64,000 bases of DNA from contig NZ_CP032489.1 of the NCBI RefSeq assembly GCF_003600625.1, positions 2,666,001 to 2,730,000 of the forward strand, given 5' to 3'. The translations under genes were made by a program, and so were the position numbers. Below are positions 1 through 7,614 of this stretch, one piece after another (the stretch's first letter is position 1; each line of letters begins with the position of its first letter). A model generated the notes under the pieces. The model did not search any database. It was given only the letters and a program-made list of their open reading frames with translations, and had not been told where the DNA came from. The stretch comes from Arachidicoccus soli. Lineage in GTDB: Bacteria; Bacteroidota; Bacteroidia; Chitinophagales; Chitinophagaceae.

Positions 1-1001
1 CAGCTAATTCCTTTTTGGAATCTGAGATGATAAAAAATGGTGGTGACCCAATTCATCTTTCTAAAATTTACACCGTTCGTCATGCATATATGGATAAAGC
101 CAATGCTTTTATATTAATGCAGGGCGGTCTTTCATGGGGTGATGGTGGAGAAGGGCATGATGTTATCAATATGTATGCAAAATATGGTGCAATACCGGAA
201 TCAGATTATACGGGTTTGGTAGATGGCAGAAAAATTAATCGTTTTGGTCCTATGCAGAAAGTACTGAAAAATATGTTAGATTCAGTAACTAAAATAAAAG
301 GACAAATAGACCCGCTTGCATGGAAAGCTGCATTCAAGAAGGTGTTGGATGATAGCTTGGGTGTAGTTCCTCAGAGTTTTCAATACAAGGGAAAAACATA
401 TACACCAGAAACTTTTGCAAAAGAAGTAGTACGCATAAACCCGGATAATTATGTAGAATTCATTTCTCAAAATACAACTCCTTATTATAAGAAGGCTATG
501 ATGATGGCTTCAGACAACTGGGCCTATCAATGGGATTATAACATTACCCCAACGGACATGACAGATATTATTGACAATGCACTCAAACATGGTTATACTG
601 TTGGTTGGGGCGCGGATGTTTCCGAACCCTATTTTAGTTGGCCAAATGGAGTTGCTTTTGTGCCTAAAAATGCATTAACCTTAGAGGGCAAAAATCTTAC
701 AAGAGATGAAAAAGCAGCTATTTATAATGGAGACAAAACAGAGATGCAGATCACTCCTGAAAATCGCCAAGAGGGCTTGGAAGACTATACGACCACCGAT
801 GATCATGGTATGCATATTGTTGGATTAGCAAAAGACCAAGACGGTAAAGAATTCTACATTGTAAAAAATTCTTGGGGAGTAACCAATCAGTACAAAGGCT
901 TTTTGTATGTTTCTAAAGCATATGTGCAATACAAGACCACTTCTATGTTGGTCAATAAAAATGCTGTCCCGAAATCTCTGCGCAGGAAAATGGAATTATA
1001 A
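1..1001 (+). CDS. C1-family (papain-like) peptidase, aminopeptidase C/bleomycin hydrolase type, 5' cut by window
   Basis: The reading frame is open from base 3 and has no convincing start, so the 5' end lies outside the window. The first visible residues (ANSFLESEM) resemble the stretch that follows the catalytic Cys in C1 peptidases, placing that Cys just upstream of base 1. The catalytic His is visible in GMHIVGLAKD (His codon 813-815) and the Asn in VKNSWG (Asn codon 867-869), in the usual Cys-His-Asn order. The family comprises cysteine peptidases; the Bacteroidota members are often exported, but the signal region cannot be seen here. A strong terminator follows the stop codon. The family call is firm; the substrate is unknown. 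Confidence 0.85.
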   Translation, partial: ANSFLESEMIKNGGDPIHLSKIYTVRHAYMDKANAFILMQGGLSWGDGGEGHDVINMYAKYGAIPESDYTGLVDGRKINRFGPMQKVLKNMLDSVTKIKGQIDPLAWKAAFKKVLDDSLGVVPQSFQYKGKTYTPETFAKEVVRINPDNYVEFISQNTTPYYKKAMMMASDNWAYQWDYNITPTDMTDIIDNALKHGYTVGWGADVSEPYFSWPNGVAFVPKNALTLEGKNLTRDEKAAIYNGDKTEMQITPENRQEGLEDYTTTDDHGMHIVGLAKDQDGKEFYIVKNSWGVTNQYKGFLYVSKAYVQYKTTSMLVNKNAVPKSLRRKMEL

Positions 1002-1023
1002 AAAATAAATACAGGATATTATT

Positions 1024-1062
1024 AAAACGCCGGCAAACAGAAGTTGTTGCCGGCGTTTTTTT
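1024..1062 (+). terminator. Rho-independent terminator of the peptidase gene
   Basis: A perfect 13-bp stem (AAAACGCCGGCAA, 1024-1036, pairing with 1047-1059) with a 10-base loop runs directly into a T-run (1056-1062). It begins 22 bases after the peptidase stop codon and ends before the start of the next gene. Confidence 0.9.
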
Positions 1063-1073
1063 ATCTTTACCTA

Positions 1074-2330
1074 ATGATGAAAACAAACGACACCTATCAT
1101 AAAAAAGCTAAACAACTCAAAAAGCACAAGACGCTTGCTACTTCCTTCTTTGTAATAATGCTCGTATTGTATATAACCATGGAAGTTACAATCCGAAACC
1201 ATACGGCTATCTGGATGGGCTATGTAAAAGCCTTCGCAGAGGCTGCAATGGTGGGCGCATTGGCAGATTGGTTCGCCGTTACCGCCTTGTTTCATCATCC
1301 TATGGGATTAAGGATTCCACATACAAATTTAATTGAAAAAAAGAAACAGGATATTGGCGATAACCTGGGAGCATTTGTAGTGGATAATTTCTTAAACCCG
1401 GAAACCATTCGTCCTTATATCGAGCAAATGGATATTTCTGTGACGCTTACCAAATGGCTGGATAAGGAAAGTAACAAACAAATTATTATTGAAGAAACGT
1501 CTATTATACTAAATAAAATATTAGAAGATCTAAATGATGAAGAGATTGCCCGTTTTATTGCAAAAAAAGGTAATGAGCTGATACAAAAAGTAGCATTGAA
1601 TAAAGTATTCGCCTCCATTCTTCAATACTTACTCGAAAGAAAGGAACATGAAAAAATACTCTCTTTCCTTTTAGAAAAAATAAAATATTATATCGTGGAG
1701 AATGAAGACACGGTAAAACAACGTGTGAAAAAAGAAAGTGGATTCTTCGTTCCGGGATTTGTAGATAATATGCTGGCAAACCGTATCACCGTCGGCATTG
1801 CCAATTTTTTACATGAAATTGAAGAAGATAAAAATCATAGAATCAGGCAAGAAATCACTGAACATTTGTATAAATTTTCGACACAGTTAAAAGAAGAAAA
1901 TAAATGGAATGAAGATTTCGAAAAGATAAAATCCGGATTACTGTCTCCCGAAAATTTAAATCAATATGCCAATGATATTTGGCAGAATATAAAGGCAACC
2001 ATCCTAAAAGAAATTACAAATAAAGATGCTGCGTTTTTTAATTACCTCCACAAAACTATTTCAGGTTTTGCGTTGAATTTAAAAACGGATCAAGGCTTAA
2101 GGGATAAAATCAATAAGCAAGTGAAATATAATGCCTTTAGATTAATCCTTAAAAACAAAGCTACTGTAGGGAATATTATAAGCAATACGGTTGGCAATTG
2201 GAAGGGTCGTGAGCTAAGCGAGAAATTAGAACTAGAAGTAGGGAAAGACTTGCAATATATTCGCATCAATGGCACGTTAGTAGGTGGTCTGGTGGGATTG
2301 CTTATTTATAGTATCACACAATTATTGTAA
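1074..2330 (+). CDS. DUF445 (YjiN-like) membrane-anchored protein
   Basis: About 418 residues from the tandem ATGs at 1074/1077; the longer frame from 1044 begins inside the terminator stem and is not credible. A first membrane segment (FFVIMLVLYITMEV) is followed by the hallmark DUF445 block around residues 45-90, with AMVGALADWFAVTALFHHP and the PHTNLIEKKK stretch. The middle is a long charged helical region, and the C-terminus ends in a second hydrophobic segment (GTLVGGLVGLLIYSITQLL). The family is widespread in bacteria and its biochemical role is not established. A TATCTTTA box (near the Bacteroidota -7 motif) lies just upstream of the ATG. The gene is monocistronic, between a terminator and a convergent gene. 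Confidence 0.85.
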   Translation: MMKTNDTYHKKAKQLKKHKTLATSFFVIMLVLYITMEVTIRNHTAIWMGYVKAFAEAAMVGALADWFAVTALFHHPMGLRIPHTNLIEKKKQDIGDNLGAFVVDNFLNPETIRPYIEQMDISVTLTKWLDKESNKQIIIEETSIILNKILEDLNDEEIARFIAKKGNELIQKVALNKVFASILQYLLERKEHEKILSFLLEKIKYYIVENEDTVKQRVKKESGFFVPGFVDNMLANRITVGIANFLHEIEEDKNHRIRQEITEHLYKFSTQLKEENKWNEDFEKIKSGLLSPENLNQYANDIWQNIKATILKEITNKDAAFFNYLHKTISGFALNLKTDQGLRDKINKQVKYNAFRLILKNKATVGNIISNTVGNWKGRELSEKLELEVGKDLQYIRINGTLVGGLVGLLIYSITQLL

Positions 2331-2464
2331 CCACTATTGTCACCTATGGTTATTTCATCAGCCACATTACAATACCATCTGACAGATAAACAACCATAAA
2401 ATATCTGCTGCTAGATGCCCCATTCTCAGAGGTGAAAGATCAGTTTTATCATTTTTACAATGAC

Positions 2465-2809
2465 TTATTCGGCTACTAAATTCTTTCTACCCCATTCTGC
2501 TAATAGCTGCATCACTTCATTGAGGGACATACCTTTTTCAGTGAGTGTATACTCTACCTTTGGCGGAACTTCAGCATATACCTTCCGATTAATTATACCG
2601 TCTGCCTCCAGTTCTTTTAAATGCCTGGACAAAACCTTTAGTGCTATACCTTGAATCGATCTATGAAGCTCACCAAAACGCTTGGGGCCTGACAATAACA
2701 TCCATATAATAACGGGCTTCCATTTGCCGCTTATGATATTGATAGATCCCAATATTGAACAATCACAATCCGGCTCAATCTTTTTTTCAATTATTTTTTC
2801 TGCTAACAT
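2465..2809 (-). CDS. HxlR-family winged-helix transcriptional regulator
   Basis: 114 residues, the usual HxlR length. It has the early Cys pair (CDCS) typical of the family and the sequence SGKWKPVIIWMLLSGPKRF, followed by the recognition-helix region (LSRHLKELEADGIINR) and the wing (VEYTLTEKG). HxlR proteins are small DNA-binding sensors, often responding to reactive or electrophilic compounds. It is divergent from the SDR-like gene at 2910, and the 100-bp spacer holds a repeated TACTTGAC motif, so it probably controls that gene and itself (inference). Confidence 0.92.
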   Translation of the reverse strand: MLAEKIIEKKIEPDCDCSILGSINIISGKWKPVIIWMLLSGPKRFGELHRSIQGIALKVLSRHLKELEADGIINRKVYAEVPPKVEYTLTEKGMSLNEVMQLLAEWGRKNLVAE

Positions 2810-2841
2810 ATTGATAATGAGTATTCGTGTCTTTTATGTCA

Positions 2842-2895
2842 ATACTTGACTAACGTGCCATTACTTGACAAAGGTGAAGTTATGGTCTAATTTTG
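2842..2895 (+). promoter_or_regulatory. Promoter of the SDR-like gene with candidate HxlR sites
   Basis: A -7 box TAATTTTG (2888-2895) matches TAnnTTTG exactly, with TTG of TTGAC at 2865-2867 about 20 bases upstream as the -33 element. The motif TACTTGAC occurs twice as a direct repeat (2843-2850 and 2862-2869), 19 bp apart, the second overlapping the -33 region. Its position between divergent HxlR and SDR genes makes it a candidate regulator-binding site. Confidence 0.6.
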
Positions 2896-2909
2896 TAAAA
2901 AATCTAAAA

Positions 2910-3506
2910 ATGAAGATAATAATTATCGGTGCCACGGGTACCATCGGAAAACATGTAAGCGCTGAATTAGAAAAAGAACACGAAGTCATTAAGGCAGGTT
3001 CAAAAAGCGGCGATCTATTAGTAGACATCTCCTCCATTGAGTCAATTGAAAACTTTTACAAAGAAGCCGGCGCATTTGACGCATTAATCTGCACCGCCGG
3101 GAATGCACAGTTCGGGCCTTTAGCTCAAATGAAGGACGCTGATTTTAGGGTGGGTGTTGATAGTAAATTAATGGGGCAGGTAAACCTGGTGTTGATAGGT
3201 CAACATTACATAAACCCGAAAGGCTCGTTTACATTGACTTCAGGTGCATTAGCTGATGATCCAATTCTAATGGGTGCCAATATAAGCGCGATGAATGGAG
3301 CCATTAATGGTTTTGTTAAGGCCGCAGCAATAGAACTTGAAAAGGGGGTGCGTATCAATGCGGTAGGCCCAGATATTGTTGAAGAGTCTACTGCGTATTA
3401 TCCCTATTTCCCCGGACATATTCCTGTCACTATGAGTGGCGTTACCCAGGCTTATGTAAAAAGTGTGTTGGGCGGACAAACCGGGCAAATTTATAAAGTG
3501 CTCTAA
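2910..3506 (+). CDS. Short SDR-like NAD(P)-binding protein lacking the catalytic Tyr/Lys
   Basis: 198 residues from the ATG at 2910, which sits 14 bases after a perfect -7 box; the longer frame from 2865 starts inside the promoter. The N-terminus (MKIIIIGATGTIGKHV) is a Rossmann GxxGxxG cofactor loop. After the Ser-containing strand (TLTSGALADD), the positions where classical SDRs carry YxxxK read NISAM, so both catalytic residues are missing. Such short atypical SDRs are common in Bacteroidota and usually annotated only as dehydrogenases. Divergent from HxlR and probably under its control. The fold is clear, the activity unknown. Confidence 0.85.
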   Translation: MKIIIIGATGTIGKHVSAELEKEHEVIKAGSKSGDLLVDISSIESIENFYKEAGAFDALICTAGNAQFGPLAQMKDADFRVGVDSKLMGQVNLVLIGQHYINPKGSFTLTSGALADDPILMGANISAMNGAINGFVKAAAIELEKGVRINAVGPDIVEESTAYYPYFPGHIPVTMSGVTQAYVKSVLGGQTGQIYKVL

Positions 3507-3581
3507 CGGCCACCCCAAAAATTAAAGCATTAAAAATAGTTTTTACTCAATTACTGTATAGAAACTACTAAACAAAAAACT

Positions 3582-4238
3582 ATGAAAATACTTATTCTTG
3601 GCGCCACCGGAAGAACCGGTCGCCTTATTGTTGAAGAGGCTATAAAGCAAGGTCATGCCTTAAATGTTTTGGTGAGGGATATCCATAAGATACCCTTTGA
3701 TTCAAAATCAATTAATGTATTTCAAGGAACGCCTGCCAGGCGAGAAGACCTGGCTGCAGCAATGCAGGGATGTGACTTATTAATAAGTGCCTTAAGCATT
3801 GCCCGTGCTTCAGATGCACCCTGGTCTAAATTAATAACTCCTGAAAATTTCATTTCTGAATGCGTGAAAAACATTATTGCGGAAGCGGGTCAACAAAATA
3901 TCCAACGTTTAATTAGTATCTCTGCTTGGGGTGTCGGAGATACAAATAAGGATATACCATTCTGGCTCAGGTGGCTGATTAAACATACTAACCTGCGTCC
4001 CGTTTATGCAGAACATGAATCTCAGGAAAAGCTATTAGCTGCATCGAGTCTTCAGTGGACGGCTGTGAGGCCTGTCGCTTTAAATGACGCCAAAAAGATA
4101 AAGACTCTAAAAATAAGTTTTAATAACTTGCCAAAACCAAGTTTATATATCAGTAGGCATTCTGTGGCCAAATTCATAGTCGATATCATAAAATCCAATG
4201 GATATGTCTGCAAAAGCCCTACGATCTCTGAGCATTAG
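3582..4238 (+). CDS. NAD(P)H-binding protein, atypical SDR (NmrA/YwnB-like)
   Basis: 218 residues beginning MKILILGATGRTGRLIVEEA, a TGxxGxxG dinucleotide-binding loop typical of the atypical SDR (NAD(P)H-binding, SDR_a5) proteins. The family body is seen in ALSIARA, the ISAWGVGD strand and VRPVALND. These proteins act as flavin/quinone reductase-like enzymes or redox sensors; which one cannot be told here. It lies 75 bp downstream of the SDR-like gene on the same strand and may be in the same HxlR-controlled unit. Confidence 0.85.
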   Translation: MKILILGATGRTGRLIVEEAIKQGHALNVLVRDIHKIPFDSKSINVFQGTPARREDLAAAMQGCDLLISALSIARASDAPWSKLITPENFISECVKNIIAEAGQQNIQRLISISAWGVGDTNKDIPFWLRWLIKHTNLRPVYAEHESQEKLLAASSLQWTAVRPVALNDAKKIKTLKISFNNLPKPSLYISRHSVAKFIVDIIKSNGYVCKSPTISEH

Positions 4239-4327
4239 TCAGGTTAGGTGGCAGATTTACCTTATGCCGTCTCTCCTAATATGCTCTTTTCGGGCTCTAT
4301 TCAACCTTTACAATAGAACCGAAGCGC

Positions 4328-4358
4328 GTATAGTTATTCTCTCAGAGAATAACTATAC
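4328..4358. repeat. Near-perfect 31-bp palindrome
   Basis: Two 15-base arms (GTATAGTTATTCTCT and its exact complement) are separated by a single C at 4343. No T-run follows on either strand, so it does not look like an intrinsic terminator. It lies 63 bases upstream of the membrane-protein gene at 4421. A dimeric-regulator operator or mRNA hairpin are possible readings. Confidence 0.75.
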
Positions 4359-4420
4359 CCGTTTTCCTTACAGTATTTCATTTTAATTCAACCTAATTTT
4401 TTACCATTAATTTTTTTTTA

Positions 4421-4924
4421 ATGCAAACACTATTTCCAATAGCATTAATCGCACATATTGTGGGGATTACTTTTATGGCAGGCACCACTTTGGTAGAATA
4501 TCTGCTTATGAATCATTTCTGGAAATTATTCAAAAATGACAGATCAAAAGCAATTGCATCCCATGACACCGGATTTAATTTTCACTTATTGGTCGATATT
4601 GGCGTCACCTTATTAATACTTTCCGGGGTACTAATGTTGATAATTTTTCAAGGGGTCTTTATCAAACAAATCTGGTTTCAGATAAAAATCGGCTTAATTA
4701 TCATAATCGCCATCAATGGAACTTTGATAGGGAGAAAGAATGATAAGAAACTAAATGCGCTACTCTCATTAGAGAAATTGAATCTTCACAAAAATGACTT
4801 TCCTGAACAAGAAAATCTTAAAGAGGATTTTATCAGTTTGAAACAACGTCTCAATCTTTTTTACATTTCTCAGCTATTAATGTTCCTAACAATTTTCACA
4901 TTAAGTATTTTCAAGTTTAACTAG
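4421..4924 (+). CDS. Small integral membrane protein, four predicted helices
   Basis: 167 residues. Hydrophobic stretches are visible near residues 2-25 (LFPIALIAHIVGITFMAG), 55-80 (LLVDIGVTLLILSGVLMLII), 85-102 (IWFQIKIGLIIIIAIN) and at the C-terminus (YISQLLMFLTIFTLSI). Conserved-looking His residues occur in the first and second helices (AHIVG; FHLLVD). I do not recognise the family with certainty; it resembles small Bacteroidota membrane proteins without assigned function. It follows a 180-bp gap containing a perfect palindrome. Confidence 0.65.
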   Translation: MQTLFPIALIAHIVGITFMAGTTLVEYLLMNHFWKLFKNDRSKAIASHDTGFNFHLLVDIGVTLLILSGVLMLIIFQGVFIKQIWFQIKIGLIIIIAINGTLIGRKNDKKLNALLSLEKLNLHKNDFPEQENLKEDFISLKQRLNLFYISQLLMFLTIFTLSIFKFN

Positions 4925-5253
4925 ATCAAAGTTTTATTCTGAGCTCCAAAAGGGGCTCTTCACTTCCATAGTATAAATACCTCATGACTTGTTACAGAAC
5001 AGAAGGCAGTATGTGTCCGTCATATTCCTTGCAGAAGACCGCTGCATCGCGACTATTCTACCACTGCCTGCTTTTACAAAATAGATTTTGTTGTCAAATG
5101 TTTAATTCTTGGGTTCCTTTCCTTTTGAGATATAGCAACCTTCCAGTTCGTGTATCTAATAAATCTTGTCCTTTGACTCTTTTCTTTGTGAATATGTAAG
5201 ACTTGCTGTCAATATTGCAACAAAATAGTGCTAATCTATTTTTTCATTTATTC
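4925..5253. other. 329-bp intergenic stretch without a supported gene
   Basis: It holds only a weak hairpin (GAGC...GCTC around 4941-4958) between two convergent genes. A short open frame (4984-5199) has Cys/Ser-rich, low-quality composition and no promoter, so I do not call it a gene. Confidence 0.6.
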
Positions 5254-5715
5254 TTAATACTCTCCTTTTATGACAAAAAATGACCCACGAATTGTTCCTG
5301 CTAATTTAGATTTTTGTCTGGCAAACTTAAATTTCTCTAACTCTTGTGGAATGTCCATTCCTTCAGATAGCTTAAATCCCACAGCTCTTTTTTTCGGATT
5401 ATCAAGTGGGTATAAAACATTAATGCCAAGTCCGCTTTCATAAAAAACAAATACCCATTTTATGTTTTCAATCTGCAGTGTTGCTGTTTCTAAAGGTTTC
5501 GAAGCTACCCCTATGCCTCGTTCTTCCTTTAATATTTTACGTACCCATTCTACGGTTTCAGTACTTTCAACAGCTGGTGTAACAACGAATTCAGTATTGT
5601 ATTTATTCCTAAAATATCTTGCTTCGTTTGCCCGCAAACCGGCAAGAGCTTCTGCAACAGGAGAGGATTCTAAACCTGTAGTGGTCACGTTTTTAAAATC
5701 AACTAAATAGCTCAT
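5254..5715 (-). CDS. Conserved hypothetical protein, last gene of the ArsR operon
   Basis: 153 residues with good coding character and no signal peptide or membrane segment. Visible landmarks are a VTTTGLESSPVAEAL N-terminus, a central ENIKWVFVFYESGLGINVL strand-rich stretch and a C-terminal KFARQKSKLAGTIRGSFF segment. I do not recognise the function; similar Bacteroidota proteins are called hypothetical or, doubtfully, phage tail proteins. It starts 10 bases after the DoxX stop on the same strand, so it is very likely cotranscribed with arsR-SRPBCC-doxX. Confidence 0.75.
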   Translation of the reverse strand: MSYLVDFKNVTTTGLESSPVAEALAGLRANEARYFRNKYNTEFVVTPAVESTETVEWVRKILKEERGIGVASKPLETATLQIENIKWVFVFYESGLGINVLYPLDNPKKRAVGFKLSEGMDIPQELEKFKFARQKSKLAGTIRGSFFVIKGEY

Positions 5716-5725
5716 TGTTTTTTTA

Positions 5726-6118
5726 TTATTGTTTAAAAATGATTTTTCTGTCTAACGGTCTGAAATACCAAGAAACGGAAATCAAAAGAAGATACAATAA
5801 AGAAGGAAATATGAATGTGAAAGTATCGCCTGATGCAATATGCGCATATAAGGCCCCAGTTACGGTGAAGAAGATACCCGCATATGCCCATTCTTTCAGC
5901 AATGGAAATTTAGGGATGAGCAATGCAATTACACCCAGTATTTTCCATATTCCGAGCAGGGTTAGCATGTAAGTGGGGAAACCTAAATGTATTAGATTTT
6001 TTTCAGTGCCAGGGCCGCCGGCTCTTATTCTAAATAACTGGATAATGGCCGTAGATACCATACCTAAACACAACCAAATAGTGGCAATCCAATAGATTAT
6101 TTTGTCTCTTTTTTTCAT
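5726..6118 (-). CDS. DoxX-like membrane protein
   Basis: 130 residues with four hydrophobic helices: WIATIWLCLGMVSTAIIQL, TYMLTLLGIWKILGVIALL, WAYAGIFFTVTGALYAHI and IFPSLLYLLLISVSWYF. The LGIWKILG...FPLLKEWAYAG pattern is characteristic of the DoxX-like family. Members are small inner-membrane proteins, some linked to quinone or redox functions. The ATG overlaps the stop of the SRPBCC gene by 4 bp, indicating translational coupling in the ArsR-led operon. Confidence 0.85.
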   Translation of the reverse strand: MKKRDKIIYWIATIWLCLGMVSTAIIQLFRIRAGGPGTEKNLIHLGFPTYMLTLLGIWKILGVIALLIPKFPLLKEWAYAGIFFTVTGALYAHIASGDTFTFIFPSLLYLLLISVSWYFRPLDRKIIFKQ

Positions 6119-6579
6119 TTGAGTTCGTTTAAAATTCCTTGTAGTTTATTGTGAGCCATATTAATTCCGTATGAAAAAGGAAGTTTTAATTGTTCTGCTC
6201 TATGTTGCTCAGACCTATAAATGATTTGGATAGTAAGTTTACTGGTATCTGCTGTCAGTTTTTCAAATTCCAAAAATTCTAACTGAGCCCCGATAGGCAT
6301 ATTTTCCATTTCAAATGTTCGTATTATTTTTTGGTTGTGCACAAATTCATGTATAGTTCCATGTGCACGAAAAACAACACTTCCATTATGTGAAGTTTCA
6401 TAGACGTAAGAACCATGTTTTTTATTTTCCAGTTTTAAAACTTTTGTTCCCATCCATTGCTCAACAAGTTCCGCTTTATCATAAGCCTTAAAAAGCAACT
6501 CCACCGGCAAATCAAATTCCCGCGTAATGATTAATTCCTGCTTGCCGTCTTCGGCAATTATTTTTGTTTTTTGTTCCAT
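6115..6579 (-). CDS. SRPBCC/AHSA1-domain protein
   Basis: 154 residues. The ITREFDLPVELLFKAYDKAELVEQW start and GTIHEFVHNQKIIRTF strand are the signature of AHSA1-like START/SRPBCC proteins (homologous to the activator of Hsp90 ATPase C-terminal domain). The fold is a helix-grip pocket that binds hydrophobic ligands. ArsR-SRPBCC-DoxX is a recurrent gene set in Bacteroidota; the ligand is not known from sequence. It overlaps the DoxX gene by 4 bp and follows ArsR by 1 bp. Confidence 0.9.
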   Translation of the reverse strand: MEQKTKIIAEDGKQELIITREFDLPVELLFKAYDKAELVEQWMGTKVLKLENKKHGSYVYETSHNGSVVFRAHGTIHEFVHNQKIIRTFEMENMPIGAQLEFLEFEKLTADTSKLTIQIIYRSEQHRAEQLKLPFSYGINMAHNKLQGILNELK

Positions 6580-6580
6580 T

Positions 6581-6904
6581 TTATTTTTTGTTTTTATAAC
6601 TCTTCATTAAAGATTCTAATTTATTAAACCTGTCATCCCACATTTTGCGGAAAGGCGCCAAAAAATCGTCCACAGCTTTCATTTTATCTGGATTAAGCTG
6701 ATAATGCACTTCTCTTCCATTTTGCTCTTGCTTCAGCAATTCACATTCTGTAAGTATTTGCAAGTGTTTTGAAACAGTTGGTCTTGCGGTATCAAAATTT
6801 GAAGCAATGGCTCCTGCCGTCATTGCCTGCGAAGCAAGTAACAGTAAAATAGCTCGTCTTGTTGGGTCGGCAATAGCCTGAAATACGTCTCTTCTAGTTT
6901 TCAT
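6581..6904 (-). CDS. ArsR-family winged-helix repressor
   Basis: 107 residues: [19 protein letters not shown], then [24 protein letters not shown] (helix-turn-helix) and a wing ending in [10 protein letters not shown]. No obvious metal-binding Cys cluster is present, so it is of the non-metal type commonly paired with SRPBCC proteins. It leads a four-gene minus-strand operon. The promoter directly upstream carries an inverted repeat overlapping the -7 box, consistent with autorepression. Confidence 0.93.
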   Translation of the reverse strand: MKTRRDVFQAIADPTRRAILLLLASQAMTAGAIASNFDTARPTVSKHLQILTECELLKQEQNGREVHYQLNPDKMKAVDDFLAPFRKMWDDRFNKLESLMKSYKNKK

Positions 6905-6906
6905 TA

Positions 6907-6954
6907 TGTAGTTATATGACTACAAAAATAAATGAAGTTATCTAACTACACAAA
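6907..6954 (-). promoter_or_regulatory. arsR promoter with two candidate ArsR operators
   Basis: On the minus strand the -7 box TATTTTTG (6923-6930) matches TAnnTTTG, with TTTG (6951-6954) 20 bases upstream. An inverted repeat TGTAGT-N6-ACTACA (6907-6924) lies between the -7 box and the ATG. A related copy with core AGTTATCTAACTACA (6936-6950) sits between the two promoter boxes, 26 bp away. Both share AGTTATnTnACTACA, as expected for a repressor blocking its own promoter. Confidence 0.75.
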
Positions 6955-7300
6955 TTTTTATACAATTTATCTTTTGCTGAAAAAACCTTCAAAAAAGGCT
7001 TTGGATTTATTATTGAGCTGAGTTTGTTTGCCTCGCCCATAAAGTACAGATATCCCCAAAGGTCAGGGAATAGGATTCCGTTCGCCCTGCTAACTGTTGA
7101 TTAGCCAAGCACAAAAACGGTAAATTAACTTGTTTTGAGAAAAATAAAGCTAAAACTTGAATAAAAAATGCTTCAGCAAAAGAGGTTAAAAGATGATTTC
7201 CATTTATTGGTCCTCCTTTTGGAGTTTAAAGTGACGGCGGTCGGAATACTATTGATTTTGTTATTCAAAAGTGGTATACTTTTCAATCGGTATAAGACAA

Positions 7301-7405
7301 ATGGGCCTGGAACATCAGGGATTAGTATTAAGGATGGAAGTAACAGAAAGAGGCTTAACGGTAAGTAAAGCCACCAAAATACTTGGTATAACAAATATTC
7401 ATTAG
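7301..7405 (+). pseudogene. Remnant of a HigA-type HTH antitoxin
   Basis: A 34-codon frame starting at 7301 reads HQGLVLRM...TERGLTVSKATKILGI, closely resembling the N-terminal half of HigA/VapI antitoxins (HPGxxLxxx...ERGLTVSKAAKxLGIT) but stopping before the second half of the HTH domain. No partner toxin is visible upstream. It is a truncated fossil inside a 710-bp gap (6905-7614) that otherwise holds only the arsR promoter and the terminator at 7536. Confidence 0.55.
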
Positions 7406-7535
7406 TCCCATATTATGAATAGCAAAGTGGAGAAGGTTGGTTTCCTGATTGGAGGAAGAACTTGTAGTAGAGCCAGTTGTAGGAACCGGTCCAATACTTT
7501 CACTCCCTAGAAATACACCATGCCGGGTGCAACGC

Positions 7536-7569
7536 AAAAAAAAGAGGTTGTCGTAAATGACAACCTCTT
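7536..7569 (-). terminator. Rho-independent terminator of the beta-barrel gene
   Basis: An 11-bp stem (AAGAGGTTGTC, 7542-7552, pairing with 7559-7569) with a 6-base loop; read on the minus strand it is followed by a run of Ts (complement of 7536-7543). It lies 45 bases downstream of the stop of the 7615-8178 gene. Confidence 0.85.
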
Positions 7570-7614
7570 CTACAAACACCTCTACTCCTTCTCTCCTATT
7601 CAAAGTTTGTGAAA

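Noticed and set aside
4198-4386. Plus-strand open frame overlapping the 3' end of the NAD(P)H-binding gene
   Set aside because: It runs through the 31-bp palindrome and has no coding character.
4984-5199. Open frame of 71 codons in the gap before the hypothetical gene at 5254
   Set aside because: Cys/Ser-rich random-looking composition, no promoter or family resemblance.
7173-7603. Two minus-strand open frames in the gap upstream of the beta-barrel gene
   Set aside because: They run through the HigA-like remnant and the terminator stem, and neither resembles a protein family.
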